From Thiobaca trueperi (GTDB lineage Bacteria; Pseudomonadota; Gammaproteobacteria; Chromatiales; Chromatiaceae): DNA of 64,000 nt. The stretch is taken from contig NZ_SMAO01000003.1 of NCBI RefSeq assembly GCF_004342175.1, positions 124,001-188,000 of the forward strand. The letters run 5' to 3'. The number at the start of each line of letters is the position of its first letter. The stretch's first letter is position 1. The position numbers and the translations under genes are program-made. Of the stretch, positions 33,865 to 42,607 are shown piece by piece. The notes beneath the pieces were generated by a model. The model ran no database searches. It had not been told where the DNA came from and saw only the letters and a program-made list of their open reading frames with translations.

Positions 33865-34920
33865 TCAGCAGCAGTCGCGTCGTCGTGCACTGGCCTCGGC
33901 CAGCTCGCGCAGCATGGGCCCGGTATCGTCCCAGCCGACGCAGGCGTCAGTGATGCTCTGGCCGAAGATGAGATCGTCGCAGGCGGCCGGATTCTGGCTG
34001 CCGGCGACCAGATGACTCTCGATCATGACACCCATGATGCGGCGGTCGCCGCGCGCGATCTGGCCGGCGACATCCTGACAGATGCGGATCTGTTTTTCGG
34101 GACGCTTGCCGCTGTTGGCATGGCTGAAATCGATCATGATCCGGGGGCTGAGGCCGGCGGCGGCGATCTGCTCGGCGGCGATGCTGACGCTCTCGGTGTC
34201 ATAGTTCGGTCGCTGTCCGCCACGCAGGATGATGTGGGTGTCGGCGTTGCCGGTGGTGCTGAAGATCGCCGACTGGCCGTCCTTGGTCACGGACATGAAG
34301 ACATGCGGACGCGCGGCGGCATGCATGGCGTCGATGGCGACCCGGACATCGCCGTTGGTGGCGTTCTTGAAGCCGATGGGACAGGACAGACCCGAGGCCA
34401 GTTCGCGGTGTCCCTGGCTCTCGGTGGTGCGCGCACCGATGGCGCCCCAGCTCACCTGATCCGCGATGTACTGCGGGCTGATGAGATCCAGGAACTCGGT
34501 GCCCGCCGGGATGCCCAGTTCGTTGAGATCAAGCAGCAGCTTGCGGGCGATGCCCAGCCCCTTGTTGATCTCGAAGCTGCCGTCCAGGTTCGGGTCGTTG
34601 ATGAGCCCCTTCCAGCCAACCGTAGTGCGTGGTTTCTCGAAATAGACCCGCATCACGACCAGCAGATGCTCGCTCAGTTCCTCGCGCAGCGGCTTGAGAC
34701 GTTGGGCATATTCCAGCGCCGCCAGCGGATCGTGAACCGAGCAGGGGCCGACCACGACCAGCAGGCGGTCATCGCCGCCGTGGAGGATCTGCTGGATCTC
34801 GTGACGGGTGTTGTAAACGGTCTCCGCCGCCTGCTCGGACAGCGGATATTCCTGGTGCAATGCCTTCGGCGAGCGGACTTGGGTGATGTCGCGGATGCGC
34901 AGATCGTCGGTTCGGTGCAT
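33865..34920 (-). CDS. 3-deoxy-7-phosphoheptulonate synthase (DAHP synthase, class I)
   Basis: The 351-residue enzyme condenses PEP and erythrose 4-phosphate, the first step of aromatic amino acid synthesis. It is the AroF/AroG/AroH type: VVVGPCSVHDPLAALEYA, RVYFEKPRTTVGWKG, the active-site GARTTESQGHRELASGLSCP, and the metal site MIDFSHANSGK. I cannot tell from sequence which aromatic amino acid inhibits it. The C-terminal ARRRDCC is unusual. Together with aroB and aroK it gives three shikimate-pathway genes in the window. Confidence 0.93.
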   Translation of the reverse strand: MHRTDDLRIRDITQVRSPKALHQEYPLSEQAAETVYNTRHEIQQILHGGDDRLLVVVGPCSVHDPLAALEYAQRLKPLREELSEHLLVVMRVYFEKPRTTVGWKGLINDPNLDGSFEINKGLGIARKLLLDLNELGIPAGTEFLDLISPQYIADQVSWGAIGARTTESQGHRELASGLSCPIGFKNATNGDVRVAIDAMHAAARPHVFMSVTKDGQSAIFSTTGNADTHIILRGGQRPNYDTESVSIAAEQIAAAGLSPRIMIDFSHANSGKRPEKQIRICQDVAGQIARGDRRIMGVMIESHLVAGSQNPAACDDLIFGQSITDACVGWDDTGPMLRELAEASARRRDCC

Positions 34921-35054
34921 GAGTGGGTCGCAGCAGTTCGCAAAGCATCCAAGTATAAACGAACATGGCGGCTTGCCGATTCACGCGGAACGGGTCAGTC
35001 TCGCTGATGCGGCGGCGAGATCTATCCGCGCAACCCCTGATATGAGTACAGACC

Positions 35055-35357
35055 ATGAAAGCGAAAATCTACGAAGGTATCCACAACCAGGAGCAGGGCG
35101 GCATGACGCCGACCGCCAACATCATCCGCGATGCCTGGGTGTTCGGCATCATTCCCGAAACCGAGACCTGCGAGGGCTGGACCATCCAGGGCATCGATGC
35201 GCTTTATGACAAGGTCAGCGATGCCTGGCAGCCTTATGGTCATCTGGCCTCCCGTCTGCCGCCCGACCTGCGCGAACGTCACGCACGCATCTATGCGGCG
35301 GCAGTGGCTCAGGCACGCGCTGCCGGCTGGAATCCGGAACTCGACGACAGCGATTGA
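35055..35357 (+). CDS. Conserved hypothetical protein (about 100 residues)
   Basis: The 100-residue soluble acidic protein begins MKAKIYEGIHNQEQGGMTPT and contains NIIRDAWVFGIIPETETCEG. It looks like a conserved proteobacterial protein, but I cannot name a function. There is no signal peptide or membrane segment. It is divergent from the DAHP synthase gene and precedes the hemerythrin gene by 179 bp on the same strand. The ribosome-binding site is weak. Confidence 0.6.
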   Translation: MKAKIYEGIHNQEQGGMTPTANIIRDAWVFGIIPETETCEGWTIQGIDALYDKVSDAWQPYGHLASRLPPDLRERHARIYAAAVAQARAAGWNPELDDSD

Positions 35358-35536
35358 TGCGTCGTCTCCGGCTGCCGATAGTCGGACGGAATGCTTTATC
35401 GCCCGATACTGTCTCAGAAAATGGTCTAGTCTTCTCAGACTATACCGGTGACCGGCGGACGCGGATCGCAACCGCAAACCGCTGGCGCTTTCTGCCAATG
35501 ATCGGACACTCAGAGGTCCGTGAGACGGAGGACATC

Positions 35537-36085
35537 ATGCTGAAACTTTTGACATGGCGCGCAGACTGGTCACTCAACATCGAAGCCCTGGATCAGGATC
35601 ACCGCGCGCTCATTGCTCATCTTGCCGGGATCTGCCAGCGCTTCAGCCCCGAGGTGTCCAGCGTGCGTGACGGCAACGCGCTGGCGCTGATCGAGGCGCT
35701 GACCGATCTGGGCGAGGCGGTGCGCGCGCATCTTCAGCGTGAAGAAGCCTTCATGCAGGCATTCGGTTATGCGGACATCGGCGAGCACCAGTCTGAGCAC
35801 GCAATCCTGATGGCTGAGTTCACCGCCATGCTGCGCGAATGGCGCGCTGAAGGCGTTCATGTCTTTGACGAAACGATCCAGGCCATGGTCTGCGACTGGC
35901 TGCTGGCGCATATCCTGGGCGCCGATCACGATTTTGCGGACGCCTATTTCCAGATGTGCAATCGTGACGACATCCCGCCTGACCGTCAGCGGGCGCTGGC
36001 TCAACTCCGGTTCACGGGAGCCGCCGCCACTCAATCCGCGCCAACGCCGTCATCGCCCATGATCTCCTCGGCCAGACGGGCGTAA
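35537..36085 (+). CDS. Bacteriohemerythrin-like oxygen-binding protein
   Basis: The 182-residue protein begins MLKLLTWRADWSLNIEALDQ. It shows the di-iron ligand pattern of hemerythrin: DQDHRALIAHL, HLQREEAFM, HQSEHAILM and HILGADHDFAD. It probably binds O2 or nitric oxide in the cytoplasm, sensible for a microaerobic or anaerobic phototroph. The ATG at 35537 has GGAGG 6 nt upstream, much better than any start in the longer open frame. The last 18 codons overlap the convergent mraZ gene by 55 bp, and the Ser/Pro-rich tail may be non-structural. Confidence 0.88.
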   Translation: MLKLLTWRADWSLNIEALDQDHRALIAHLAGICQRFSPEVSSVRDGNALALIEALTDLGEAVRAHLQREEAFMQAFGYADIGEHQSEHAILMAEFTAMLREWRAEGVHVFDETIQAMVCDWLLAHILGADHDFADAYFQMCNRDDIPPDRQRALAQLRFTGAAATQSAPTPSSPMISSARRA

Positions 36086-36492
36086 TCGGCGGGCTCGATA
36101 TCGAACAGGTTCCCGTAGGCTTCTTCAGCCCAGATCTCAATGAAGGCCGGAAAACAGAGCAGCACGACCTGGCTCCGGATCCCGGCATAATCGAGCAGTC
36201 GGCGCGGCAGAAGCAGGCGGTTGCTGGCGTCCAGACGCAGCTCAGTGGCGCCGCGATAGAAATAGCGGGCGAACTGACGGTTCTTCTCGACGAACTGATT
36301 GAGCCGGTTGACCCGCTCGCTGATACGCTCCCAGGCGGCAAAGGGGTAAAGACTCAGATTGCGCTCGAAGCCGCGATTGACGACAAAATGCCCGGCCTCG
36401 TTCGGCGGAAGCTGCCGCAGCAGCGGGGCAGGCACAATCAGACGCCCCTTGACATCCAGCTTGCAGTCGAATTCGCCGAGCAGATGGGTCAT
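36031..36492 (-). CDS. mraZ: Transcriptional regulator MraZ
   Basis: The 153-residue protein has two AbrB-like SpoVT folds, visible as EFDCKLDVKGRLIVPAPLL and the second copy ELRLDASNRLLLPRRLL. MraZ normally represses the division and cell wall (dcw) cluster from its first position, followed by rsmH and ftsL. Here the next gene is a convergent hemerythrin, so mraZ is detached from that cluster. I use the ATG at 36492 (MTHLLGEF); the upstream TTG at 36501 is less likely. The sequence looks intact. Confidence 0.92.
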   Translation of the reverse strand: MTHLLGEFDCKLDVKGRLIVPAPLLRQLPPNEAGHFVVNRGFERNLSLYPFAAWERISERVNRLNQFVEKNRQFARYFYRGATELRLDASNRLLLPRRLLDYAGIRSQVVLLCFPAFIEIWAEEAYGNLFDIEPADYARLAEEIMGDDGVGAD

Positions 36493-36508
36493 CGTGAGCA
36501 ATCCATTT

Positions 36509-36630
36509 GAACCGCAAAGGACGCGAAGAAGGCAAAGAATGTCATGGGTTCAGCCCGAAGGCGCGTTTTCATCGCACGGCAAAATCCTGTTTTACTCTGC
36601 GTCCTTTGCGCCTTTGCGCCTTTGCGGTTC
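36509..36630. repeat. Inverted pair of AACCGCAAAGGCG repeats
   Basis: A plus-strand copy (GAACCGCAAAGGACGCGAAG, 36509-36538 with decay) and a minus-strand copy (36593-36630, GAACCGCAAAGGCGCAAAGG continuing with a third CGCAAAGG unit) face each other about 55 bp apart. A related copy lies at 10205. The right copy overlaps the 3' end of the kinase gene and encodes its last residues. The pair could form a hairpin between the kinase and mraZ, both on the minus strand. Confidence 0.65.
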
Positions 36631-37734
36631 ATTATGACCGAATCTGGCAGCAATCAGCGTCCGGATCGTCGCCTCCTGCCGCTCGATGTCTGCCACCAGC
36701 GCAAACTGGATCCCCGCCTTGCGCAGATTCTGTCCCCGCTCGCTGACCCGGAAATAGCGGTCGCCCTCCAGATGATCGGTCAGAAAACGCAGCCCCAGCT
36801 CGAACGGCAGCAGACGGATCGCGTCATACAGCAGATCGATGTCCGCCGCCGTCAGCAAATCCCGCATCTCCTGCGCATAGCCATCCAGGATGGCAGCGCA
36901 GAGCGCAGGATCGAAACGCACCGCCGCATCGCCGTCCGCGCTTTCACCGCATTGATTACAGCAGGAGCGCAGACAGTCGGCCAGATCATGCTGGATCAAT
37001 CCGGGCTGGACCGTATCCAGATCGATCAAAGCAACGGCCCGACCGTCGTCGTCGAACAGGATATTGTCGAGCTTGGGATCGCCGTGGGTGACGCGCAGCC
37101 GCAGTCGTCCATCCCGCTGCGCCTCATCCAGCACGCTTGCCAGCGCGTGCCGGGTCGAAACGAAGTCCAGAGCCGTGCGGACAGCAGGATCCTCAAGCGT
37201 CATCCCGGTCTGTTCCGCCAGCGTCAGCAGACGCTCCAGATAGACCGGGGTTGCGTGAAAATCGGGCAGAGAGAGTCCCAGCCGTTCACAGGGCAGCGAT
37301 TCGGTCAGCCGATGGAAGCGCCCGAGCACCGCACCGACCTCGCGCGCCTGACCGTCATCCGCGATCCGCTCCAGGGTCACGGCATCCGGGATGAATTCCA
37401 TCAATCGCCAGCAACCGCCATTCGCATCACGTAGCGAGGGTGCCCCGTCACGGGTCGCGATCAGTGTCGGCAGACGCAGCCCGGCACTCATCTGACCGGC
37501 CAGATGTTCGCCAAGCACCCGCAGATTGGACATGATCCGCTCGGGATCGGGAAAGACCGCGCCGTTGATGCGCTGGAGCACATAGCGCCGTCCACCTGCT
37601 TGCAGGCTGAAGGTGTCGTTGATGAGACCCCGGCCCAATGGCTCAATCGCGCCCGGCGGCGAATCGATGGCGAAGCGCGCGGCGATGGCTCGGAGGGACG
37701 GGGCGTCATCGCTTTGTCTAAGCCGTTGGGTCAT
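36592..37734 (-). CDS. Aminoglycoside/choline-kinase-family phosphotransferase
   Basis: The 380-residue protein has the APH/choline kinase fold. The glycine-rich loop is LGRGLINDTFSL near residue 33, the catalytic loop is THGDPKLDNILFD (about 215-227) and the metal-binding motif is LIDLDTVQPG. It resembles mucin-desulfating-sulfatase-associated or N-acetylhexosamine-type kinases more than antibiotic-resistance enzymes, but the substrate cannot be read from sequence. The last residues (EPQRRKGAKDAE) are encoded by an AACCGCAAAGG repeat, so the natural C-terminus may have been altered by repeat insertion. Confidence 0.78.
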   Translation of the reverse strand: MTQRLRQSDDAPSLRAIAARFAIDSPPGAIEPLGRGLINDTFSLQAGGRRYVLQRINGAVFPDPERIMSNLRVLGEHLAGQMSAGLRLPTLIATRDGAPSLRDANGGCWRLMEFIPDAVTLERIADDGQAREVGAVLGRFHRLTESLPCERLGLSLPDFHATPVYLERLLTLAEQTGMTLEDPAVRTALDFVSTRHALASVLDEAQRDGRLRLRVTHGDPKLDNILFDDDGRAVALIDLDTVQPGLIQHDLADCLRSCCNQCGESADGDAAVRFDPALCAAILDGYAQEMRDLLTAADIDLLYDAIRLLPFELGLRFLTDHLEGDRYFRVSERGQNLRKAGIQFALVADIERQEATIRTLIAARFGHNEPQRRKGAKDAE

Positions 37735-38118
37735 ATGGCAGGAGGCTCATGCAAGACGGCTGGCGGGATCTGCTGGTACAGGGGCCAGAGCATGAATGCA
37801 GTCTGCTCAGAACACAAGTTTCAGTCTGCATTGCGGTCGGAGAGCGTCGTGCAGGATGATGCATCGTATTTCAAGCGCATCGAGATGCCAGAGCAGCGGG
37901 CTTCTTTTGGTTCCCTGCGATACAAGAGGAAAATCGCTGTTGAGCAGAAGGAGCCGTTGCAGCCATATATCCGGCATCATCGTATGGTGTCGTCACCGAT
38001 CCGCGCGCCCTGATGGAATGCGCGTACCTTCTGTCCTCATCACGCTCGTAGTCTCAGCGCGCCACCGATCTCTTAAACAATCCTGTCCATCCTGTCTGTT
38101 TTTCCGGAGTATTGTGCC
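37735..38118. other. 384-bp intergenic region between kinase and Uma2 genes
   Basis: A 36-codon ORF (37749-37859, MQDGWRDLLVQGPEHECSLL) has AGGAGG only a few bases before its ATG, but I do not recognise it and do not call it a gene. The stretch AATCCTGTCCATCCTGTCTG at 38079-38098 is a copy of the AATCCTGT repeat just before the Uma2 gene. Promoters for the divergent kinase and Uma2 genes should lie here, but none is clear. Confidence 0.5.
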
Positions 38119-38688
38119 ATGCTGAACGTGCAATCACGTCTGACGCCGCAGGACTATCTCGACTGGGAGCGTCAGCAGGAAACCCGTCACGAATATGTCA
38201 ATGGCGAGATCCACGCCATGACCGGGGCGAGCCGGAAGCACAATCTGATTTGCATCAATTTCGTTGCAAGTCTGCATGGGCAACTGCGCGGCAAACCCTG
38301 CGAGGTTTACAGCAATGATATGCGGGTCAAAGTCAGTGAGACGGGAATGTATGCCTACCCGGATGTGGTAGTCGCATGCAGCAAACCGGAATTCGAGGAT
38401 GCGCACGTCGATACCCTGCTCAATCCGGTTTTAATCGCCGAGGTGCTCTCCGAATCCACGGCGAATTATGATCGCGGCGCCAAGTTTCTGCATTATCGCA
38501 ATCTGCCATCATTGATGGATTATCTGCTGGTAGCGCAGGATGAATGCCGGGTCGAGCATTACAGCCGTCAGCCGGGAAATCGCTGGCTGCTGACAGACTA
38601 TCGCGAGCTGAATGAACAGATTGATTTGATCTCGATTCGTTCTGTTCTTTTGTTGCGCGATCTGTATGAGCGGGTGGAAATCAGGTAG
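38119..38688 (+). CDS. Uma2-family (DUF820) putative endonuclease
   Basis: The 189-residue protein has the restriction-endonuclease-like Uma2 pattern: YLDWERQQETRHEYVNGEIH, then VYSNDMRVKV, the acidic/basic core YAYPDVVVAC, and PVLIAEVLSESTANYDRGAK followed by FLHYRNLPSLMDYLLV. This PD-(D/E)xK-like fold is common in cyanobacteria and purple sulfur bacteria; its role is unsettled. GGAG lies 11 nt upstream of the ATG. It stands alone with no linked partner. Confidence 0.88.
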   Translation: MLNVQSRLTPQDYLDWERQQETRHEYVNGEIHAMTGASRKHNLICINFVASLHGQLRGKPCEVYSNDMRVKVSETGMYAYPDVVVACSKPEFEDAHVDTLLNPVLIAEVLSESTANYDRGAKFLHYRNLPSLMDYLLVAQDECRVEHYSRQPGNRWLLTDYRELNEQIDLISIRSVLLLRDLYERVEIR

Positions 38689-38800
38689 CCGACCGGCGCA
38701 GAGGTCTCGGCCCGCGCGCCGCCGCGCGGACGGGCAGACAGATTCACATGAGACCCGGCGCCAGTCCGCCATATGCAGGAGCCTGCCATCGTTGTGGCGC

Positions 38801-40435
38801 TCAGACCCGATAGCGTTGCACCACATTCCGAAGCTGGCTGGAGAGCCCGCTCAACTGTTCGGCAGCGACCGCCGTGCGCTGTGCCTGCTGGCTGGTGGCG
38901 TCGGCGATGCGGGTGATCATCTGTATGTTGTGGTCCACATCCGTTGCCACCGCGCTCTGTTGTTTGGCGGCGCTGGCGATCTGCTCATTCATGTCGTGAA
39001 TGTGCTCCACTGCGCGGGCAATGCCATCCAGCGAGGATGCCACCTCTCCGGCCTGTGACACGCTGACCTGCGCCTTGTCATGACCGGCGGCCACGCGCGC
39101 TTCGGCTTGTTGCGAACCCGTCTGCAGGCGCTGGATCATCGACTGGATTTCATCCGTGGAGGTCTGGGTGCGCGAGGCCAGATTGCGAACCTCGGCGGCG
39201 ACGACGGCAAAGCCGCGCCCCTGCTCGCCAGCGCGGGCGGCCTCGATGGCGGCGTTGAGTGCGAGCAGGTTGGTCTGCTCGGCGATGCTGCGGATCACAT
39301 CCACCACTCCGCCGATACGCAGACTCTGTTCCGCCAGCTCCTGCATCTCGGCTCCGCCCTGTTCCACCTCACTGGCCAGAACCCGGATCGCATCCATGGC
39401 GATACGCACCACCTCCCGCCCCTGTTCCGCTTCGCGATCGGCCGATTGAGCGGCGTCGGCGGCCTCTGCGGCGTTGCCGGCGACCTCGGCGACAGTCGCG
39501 CTCATTTCGGTCATGGCGGTGGCGACCTGATCGGTGCGGTTGAGCTGGTCCAGTGAGCCCCGCACGGTCTCGGCCGCCACGCGCGACAGATCAGCCGCCG
39601 CCTCGTTCACCTGATCGGAGGTGCGCGCGACATCCTCGACAAAGCGGCGCAAGGCCTTTTGCATCTCTTCCAGCGAGCGCATCAACTGACCGGTTTCGTC
39701 TTCACCCCGCGCCACGATGTCTTCGTCCAGATGACCGCTGGCAATGTGCTCCGCGACTTTGATCGCCGCCTTCAGTGGTTGCACGATGGCGCGAATCAGC
39801 AGACCTGCCAGCAGCATGATCAAGGCGATACCGATCAATCCGCCGCTGAGCGCCGTCAGTTCCGTCCGCGAGACGATCTCGGCTACCTCATGGCTGCTGG
39901 CTTCGGCCTGGGCTTTGAATTCCTTGCCGCTATCGAGCAGTGTTTGCTTGATGGAACGCCAGAGCGGGGTTTCTTCCGTGTTGAGTATCTGTTGCGCTGA
40001 AGCGCGGTCGCCTTCCTTCATCGCCGCCAGGATGCGTTGATGCAGTGCGGTTTGCTGCGCGAACGACTGCGCGATCTGCTCCAGCCCCGCATGTTTCGGA
40101 TCTGTGGTGCTGAGAACGCTTCGTGCCTGCTCCTGCAACAGTTTGAATTCGTTCCTTGCCTGTTCCAGATTGTCGTAAGCCTTTTGATTCGTGGGGTCGA
40201 GGATGATGTTGCGGAGTGCCTGTCCCATCTGCAAGCCCTGCGCATACATGCCCGAATAACCTTCCGCGAGCTTCTGTTCGTGCTCGATGAAGCTGGTGAA
40301 CCGGGTCTGTATGTGCTGCATGCTCAACCACATGGCCCCGACGGCCAGGGCGCTGCAACAGAGGATGATGCCGATGCCGATCCAAATTTTGGTCGCAATC
40401 CTGACATTGGCGAAAGTGAATCCGGGGCGATGCAT
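38801..40435 (-). CDS. Methyl-accepting chemotaxis protein
   Basis: The 544-residue membrane chemoreceptor has transmembrane helices at about residues 17-38 and 194-215. They flank a helical periplasmic sensor domain of about 155 residues (four-helix-bundle type). A HAMP domain follows (about 212-266), then a long signalling coiled coil whose hairpin tip is [20 protein letters not shown]. It should signal to CheA/CheW; no che genes are nearby and the ligand is unknown. There is no CheR-binding pentapeptide at the C-terminus (ends VVQRYRV). Confidence 0.95.
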   Translation of the reverse strand: MHRPGFTFANVRIATKIWIGIGIILCCSALAVGAMWLSMQHIQTRFTSFIEHEQKLAEGYSGMYAQGLQMGQALRNIILDPTNQKAYDNLEQARNEFKLLQEQARSVLSTTDPKHAGLEQIAQSFAQQTALHQRILAAMKEGDRASAQQILNTEETPLWRSIKQTLLDSGKEFKAQAEASSHEVAEIVSRTELTALSGGLIGIALIMLLAGLLIRAIVQPLKAAIKVAEHIASGHLDEDIVARGEDETGQLMRSLEEMQKALRRFVEDVARTSDQVNEAAADLSRVAAETVRGSLDQLNRTDQVATAMTEMSATVAEVAGNAAEAADAAQSADREAEQGREVVRIAMDAIRVLASEVEQGGAEMQELAEQSLRIGGVVDVIRSIAEQTNLLALNAAIEAARAGEQGRGFAVVAAEVRNLASRTQTSTDEIQSMIQRLQTGSQQAEARVAAGHDKAQVSVSQAGEVASSLDGIARAVEHIHDMNEQIASAAKQQSAVATDVDHNIQMITRIADATSQQAQRTAVAAEQLSGLSSQLRNVVQRYRV

Positions 40436-40490
40436 GGGGCGTTAGTCCTGCTCGATAAATGACACGGGTTGATGAAAGTGATCGCAAGTT

Positions 40491-41576
40491 TCAGGGGGAA
40501 CGTCCAAATTCCCGATAAATCCCAAGATTCCCTTCCACCATGGCGTCGATGGAAAACTCCCGCGCCATGAGCGCCTGCCCGCCCGCGCCCAATGCACGGC
40601 GGCGTTCCGGGTCGGCCAGCAGTACGCCGACTGACTCGCGCAGCGCGGTGACATCGCCGGGTGGAACCAGCAGTCCGTTCTCGCCGTCGCGCACCGCCTC
40701 GGGGATACCGCCGACGCGGCTGGCGACGATGGGCACGCTGGCGCTGGCGGCCTGGAGCAGCGAGACGCCGAGCCCTTCCATCAGCGCCGGATGCACCAGC
40801 AGATCGAGACAGGGCAGGATCTCGGCCAGATCCTCGCGAAAGCCGGCCAGTTGGACCCGCCCGCTCAGGCCGGTCGCGGCGATACGCTGGTTCAATGTGT
40901 CGGCCAGCGGCCCCTGACCGAAGAAGATGACCCGCAGGTTTGGATAGGCGGCGAGCAGCGGGGGCAGGGCGTCGAGCAGGAAGGCGTGTCCCTTGCGTGG
41001 AATCAACTGGGCGACGACGCCGATCAGGAGCGCATCGGCGGGCACATCGAGCCGGGCCGCGATGGCCGCACGCGCGCAGGGTCGGGCGTAAGCGGCGTAA
41101 TCGACCGCGCTGCGCACGATGCGCAGCTTCTCGGCGGGCAGACCCTCGGCGAGCAGCACCCGGCCAATCCCTTCCGAGATGGCGATCACCCGATCATGCA
41201 GCCGATATTTGAGCGCGACCAGCCAGCGCGGTTCGGGGTTATCGACGCGGCGCGTATGAATCACAGGTACGCCGGTCAGCCGCGCCGCAATCCCGCCCAT
41301 GACATCGGCGCCGATGCGGCTGTGCAGATGGACCAGATCCGGACGACTGGCGCGGATCAGCCGGCGCAGACGCAGAACCATGAGCAGATCCGCATCGCCA
41401 TGCATCGGCAGACCATGCACCCCGGCGACCGGTGCGGCGGCCTCGGCCAGGGCGCAGCCACGCGGACAGGCGAGCAGGTTCTCATGACCCCTTGCCGCCA
41501 GCCCGCGCAGCAGATGGAGCACCTGAAAGGCGCCGCCATAGAGATGACGCCCGCCTTCGACATGCAGGATCTTCAT
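40491..41576 (-). CDS. Glycosyltransferase, GT4 family
   Basis: The 361-residue enzyme has the GT-B fold with an N-terminal acceptor domain (MKILHVEGGRHLYGGAFQVL; HLHSRIGADV) and a C-terminal GT4 donor-binding domain (IGVVAQLIPRKGHAFLLDAL; PALMEGLGVSLLQAASASVP with the conserved glutamate). It is the last of four overlapping minus-strand genes for an LPS or capsule glycan. The exact sugar transferred is unknown. The start overlaps the upstream GT9 gene by 4 bp. Confidence 0.9.
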   Translation of the reverse strand: MKILHVEGGRHLYGGAFQVLHLLRGLAARGHENLLACPRGCALAEAAAPVAGVHGLPMHGDADLLMVLRLRRLIRASRPDLVHLHSRIGADVMGGIAARLTGVPVIHTRRVDNPEPRWLVALKYRLHDRVIAISEGIGRVLLAEGLPAEKLRIVRSAVDYAAYARPCARAAIAARLDVPADALLIGVVAQLIPRKGHAFLLDALPPLLAAYPNLRVIFFGQGPLADTLNQRIAATGLSGRVQLAGFREDLAEILPCLDLLVHPALMEGLGVSLLQAASASVPIVASRVGGIPEAVRDGENGLLVPPGDVTALRESVGVLLADPERRRALGAGGQALMAREFSIDAMVEGNLGIYREFGRSP

Positions 41577-42607
41577 ACCGCCATGACCTCGCGTGCAGTG
41601 GCGAGAATCTCGTCGATCCCGATCCGGCGCATGCAGTCGAAGACACCGCCACAGGTCGGGCGGCGCTTGCAGGGCGAGCAGGGCAGGGGATGATAGAGCA
41701 CCCGTGCATTGGCGTGGGTGGTGTCGAGATATGGACAGGTGGAGCCGAACAGCAGCAGGCTCGGGGTGTTGAGTGCGATGCCCATGTGTCCGAGCCCGGT
41801 GTCCACCGCGACCAGCAGCGCGGCGCGGTCGATCAGCGCCGCCGCTTCGGTGAGACTGGTTTGACCCGCTAGATTGACCAGCCGTCCGTCGCCGGCAGCC
41901 GCGATCCGGGCGGCGGCCTCACGGTCTGCCGGCCCGCCGAGCAGCACCGGAATCAGTCCAAGCTCGCGATGGATACGCGATGCCAGCCCGGCCCAGCGGT
42001 CCTCGAACCAGTGTTTCTGCGGACGGGTGGTGAAGGGGCAGAGCACGGCATAACCCCCGGTCAACCCCTCGCGCGCCATGACCTCGGCGACGAAGGCCGA
42101 TTCAGACTCGCCATAACCGACCGTCATCGCGAAATCACCGAGAGGCAGACCGATCTGTTCGGCCAGATAACGATATTCGGAGCCGATCCGTTTGACCTCG
42201 CCGCCGCGCGGGAGGACGCGGGTCATCAGCCATTGGCTGCCCTCCCGCGAGCCCAGCCCGATCCGTTCGCGCGCGCCGGAGAGCCAGGTGAGGACGCCGC
42301 TTTTCAGCAGTCCCTGAAGGTCGAGCGCCAGATCGAAATGCCGGGCGCGCAGTGCTGTTCGCAGCGTGCGGATCTCGGCCAGGAGTTCAACGATGCGACG
42401 CTCGCGCCAGAGACGCCGCCACTGCCCAAGGTTGCAGACGATGACCTCGTCCAGATCGGGATGCCGATCCAGCAGGGCGCGGCACTCGGGCTGAACCAGC
42501 CAGACGATCCGGGCCTCCGGCCAGGCGCCGCGCAGGGCGGTGATGAGCGGCGAGGCGAAGACGATGTCGCCGATGGCGCTGAGACGAACGACGAGGATGG
42601 ATCTCAT
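41573..42607 (-). CDS. GT9-family heptosyltransferase-like protein
   Basis: The 344-residue protein resembles the ADP-heptose:LPS heptosyltransferases WaaC/WaaF. It starts MRSILVVRLSAIGDIVFASP and contains FDLALDLQGLLKSG and the donor site LLVAVDTGLGHMGIALNTPS. Near the C-terminus the Cys-rich CSPCKRRPTCGGVFDCMRRI is typical of GT9. It probably adds heptose to the LPS inner core in the cytoplasm. It overlaps both neighbours by 4 bp. Confidence 0.9.
   Translation of the reverse strand: MRSILVVRLSAIGDIVFASPLITALRGAWPEARIVWLVQPECRALLDRHPDLDEVIVCNLGQWRRLWRERRIVELLAEIRTLRTALRARHFDLALDLQGLLKSGVLTWLSGARERIGLGSREGSQWLMTRVLPRGGEVKRIGSEYRYLAEQIGLPLGDFAMTVGYGESESAFVAEVMAREGLTGGYAVLCPFTTRPQKHWFEDRWAGLASRIHRELGLIPVLLGGPADREAAARIAAAGDGRLVNLAGQTSLTEAAALIDRAALLVAVDTGLGHMGIALNTPSLLLFGSTCPYLDTTHANARVLYHPLPCSPCKRRPTCGGVFDCMRRIGIDEILATAREVMAV

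Noticed and set aside
37749-37859. A 36-codon ORF with AGGAGG upstream of the ATG
   Set aside because: The spacing from AGGAGG to ATG is only about 3 nt, the translation matches nothing I recognise, and it lies in an otherwise empty region.
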